Below, piece by piece: positions 6,652 to 6,652 of a DNA stretch of 6,652 bases. The notes under the pieces are model-generated. The model was not told the DNA's origin. It made no database searches and saw nothing but the letters and a program-made list of their open reading frames with translations. This stretch comes from Hyphomicrobiales bacterium (GTDB lineage: Bacteria > Pseudomonadota > Alphaproteobacteria > Rhizobiales > Xanthobacteraceae). Each line of letters opens with the position of its first letter. Within the stretch, counting starts at the first letter, position 1. The stretch covers positions 1 through 6,652 of the forward strand of contig JAKFYO010000162.1 of assembly GCA_021730825.1 (NCBI GenBank), read 5' to 3'. The position numbers and the translations under genes are program-made.

Positions 6652-6652
6652 C

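Noticed and set aside
1..6652. Mobile elements, CRISPR arrays, tRNA/rRNA genes, or a foreign gene island
   Set aside because: Read through on both strands, I saw no transposase, terminal repeats, spaced direct repeats or RNA gene structure. Base composition and style are uniform across the genes.

Overview
The window looks like the chromosome of an alphaproteobacterium, most likely Hyphomicrobiales (Bradyrhizobium/Rhodopseudomonas/Afipia-like relatives). The basis is moderately high GC, tightly packed genes and protein sequences that resemble what I remember of that group, especially a pair of acyl-CoA dehydrogenases resembling PimC/PimD of Rhodopseudomonas palustris. No database search was possible, so the taxonomy is an inference.

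Layout: (1) 2-823 (+) is the C-terminal part of a biotin-dependent acyl-CoA carboxylase carboxyltransferase subunit, cut by the left edge. (2) 830-2248 (-) is an ion-transporter-superfamily membrane protein (NhaD/CitMHS type, possibly a Na+/H+ antiporter), tail to tail with the carboxylase and only 6 bp away. (3) 2249-2398 is a 150-bp divergent control region with a 7-bp inverted repeat just before the ribosome binding site of the next gene. (4) 2399-3166 (+) is an SDR oxidoreductase strikingly like the DHRS4 carbonyl/retinol reductase family. (5) 3191-3217 is a strong hairpin terminator between convergent genes, with a long T-tract on the minus-strand side. (6) From 6651 down to 3237 on the minus strand runs an operon of three acyl-CoA dehydrogenase (ACAD) genes with 23-29 bp gaps: a PimC-like large subunit (cut by the right edge), a PimD-like small subunit and an ACAD10/11-like enzyme.

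Functionally the region is a set of acyl-CoA catabolism genes: three dehydrogenases, an NADP-type short-chain reductase and a carboxylase subunit, with an ion transporter between them. The PimC/PimD pair show complementary loss of the standard ACAD motifs and very probably form one heteromeric enzyme. The ACAD10/11-like enzyme belongs to a family whose studied members act on 4-hydroxyacyl-CoA derived phosphoesters together with an aminoglycoside-phosphotransferase-like kinase. No such kinase is in the window, but it would be the first thing to look for beyond the right edge.

I see no mobile elements, CRISPR arrays, tRNA or rRNA genes, and no wholly unknown gene. The window is mostly ordinary metabolic chromosome. 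The most interesting points are the split-site dehydrogenase pair, the kinase-less ACAD10/11 plus DHRS4-like combination, the variant carboxyltransferase active-site loop and the dyad before the reductase gene.
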